Part shown: positions 6,296-6,641 of the stretch, piece by piece | How the letters are laid out: the number at the start of each line of letters is the position of its first letter | Position numbering within the stretch: the first letter of the stretch is position 1 | Made by a program: the position numbers and the translations under genes | Assembly: GCA_900759575.1 (NCBI GenBank) | Contig: CAAEVU010000025.1 | Location: 1-6,641 of the forward strand | Direction of reading: 5' to 3' | Source: Clostridia bacterium | GTDB lineage: Bacteria; Bacillota; Clostridia; Oscillospirales; Acutalibacteraceae | DNA length: 6,641 bases | Notes under the pieces: generated by a model | Database searches by the model: none | The model's input: the letters and a program-made list of their open reading frames with translations, nothing else | Told to the model about the DNA's origin: nothing

Positions 6296-6641
6296 TTATC
6301 CTTTCAAAAACCGGTCCTTCCAGGACTTTTTAAAGGTAATCCCGAAAAATTCCCGCGCCGGTTCCAGTTCCATAATGACCCAGTCCCGGGATTTGTGTGC
6401 TTCCAACGTTTCGGGAAGTTCTTTTAAGATCCGGTCCGCTTCCCAGGGAGCACCGGTGTTGTATCGCAATTCTCCTGCTTTTTCCGAAATCTCAAAGGAG
6501 GAGCGGCTGGTTTCCCAGGCATTGCGAATGGTTTTGATGGCATAACTTCCGGTCACCTTTTCACTGAAATAATCTTCCAGCGTCAGTGGACGAATATAGG
6601 AAGGCAGCTCCGCTTGCCCGTATTCTTTAAACAGTTCCAAA
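6296..6641 (-). CDS. Unrecognised protein, C-terminal part (5' end outside window)
   Basis: I do not recognise this protein. About 114 codons are visible on the minus strand, ending at TAA (6298-6296). The frame is open to the right edge, and the TTG at 6640-6638 has no upstream sequence to support it as a start, so the gene is treated as partial. The visible part is charged and soluble-looking, with no membrane segment or signal. It contains LPSYIRPLTLEDYF near the visible N-terminal end, an aromatic and Arg/Lys-rich stretch (SYAIKTIRNAWETSR), WVIMELEP, and a basic tail FKKSWKDRFLKG. The Met-containing frame has codon use like its neighbours and ends just beyond a well-placed terminator, which supports it being real. 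It is convergent with glmM and so shares no operon with it. No function is proposed. Confidence 0.65.
   Translation of the reverse strand, partial: LELFKEYGQAELPSYIRPLTLEDYFSEKVTGSYAIKTIRNAWETSRSSFEISEKAGELRYNTGAPWEADRILKELPETLEAHKSRDWVIMELEPAREFFGITFKKSWKDRFLKG

Overview
The window looks like a chromosomal segment of a low-to-moderate GC Gram-positive anaerobe, most likely a Clostridia member of the Oscillospiraceae/Ruminococcaceae type. The support is strong AGGAGG ribosome binding sites with 8-10 nt spacers, an extended -10 promoter with an A-rich upstream tract, the MGRYFGTDGFRGEAN-type GlmM start, and a long variant of fructuronate reductase. The taxonomic call is an inference from sequence style and was not searched.

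Bases 1-4481 hold the 3' part of a hexuronate-catabolism operon on the + strand. The order is uxuA (mannonate dehydratase, 5' end outside the window), two different Gfo/Idh/MocA-family NAD(P)-dependent oxidoreductases, and a uxuB-like fructuronate reductase of the polyol dehydrogenase family. Gaps of 16, 20 and 27 nt, each with its own Shine-Dalgarno, argue for one transcript. UxuB reduces D-fructuronate to D-mannonate and UxuA dehydrates D-mannonate to 2-keto-3-deoxygluconate (KDG). The two oxidoreductases between them are not part of the textbook pathway. They are the best candidates here for undescribed chemistry, such as redox conversion of an uncommon uronate, aldonate or glycoside that feeds into mannonate.

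Bases 4482-4736 are the operon boundary. A bipartite Rho-independent terminator follows uxuB, then a GC-rich block with a short inverted repeat, then an A-rich tract and an extended -10 promoter (TGCTATAAT) for the next gene. Bases 4737-6143 encode phosphoglucosamine mutase GlmM, a cell-wall housekeeping gene in its own transcription unit. Its start is fixed at 4737 because the promoter lies inside the longer open frame.

Bases 6144-6295 hold a long hairpin terminator with U-tracts on both strands, shared with a convergent gene. That gene, on the - strand (6296 to the right edge), is the C-terminal part of an unrecognised protein. I see no tRNA, rRNA, CRISPR, insertion sequence or phage feature.
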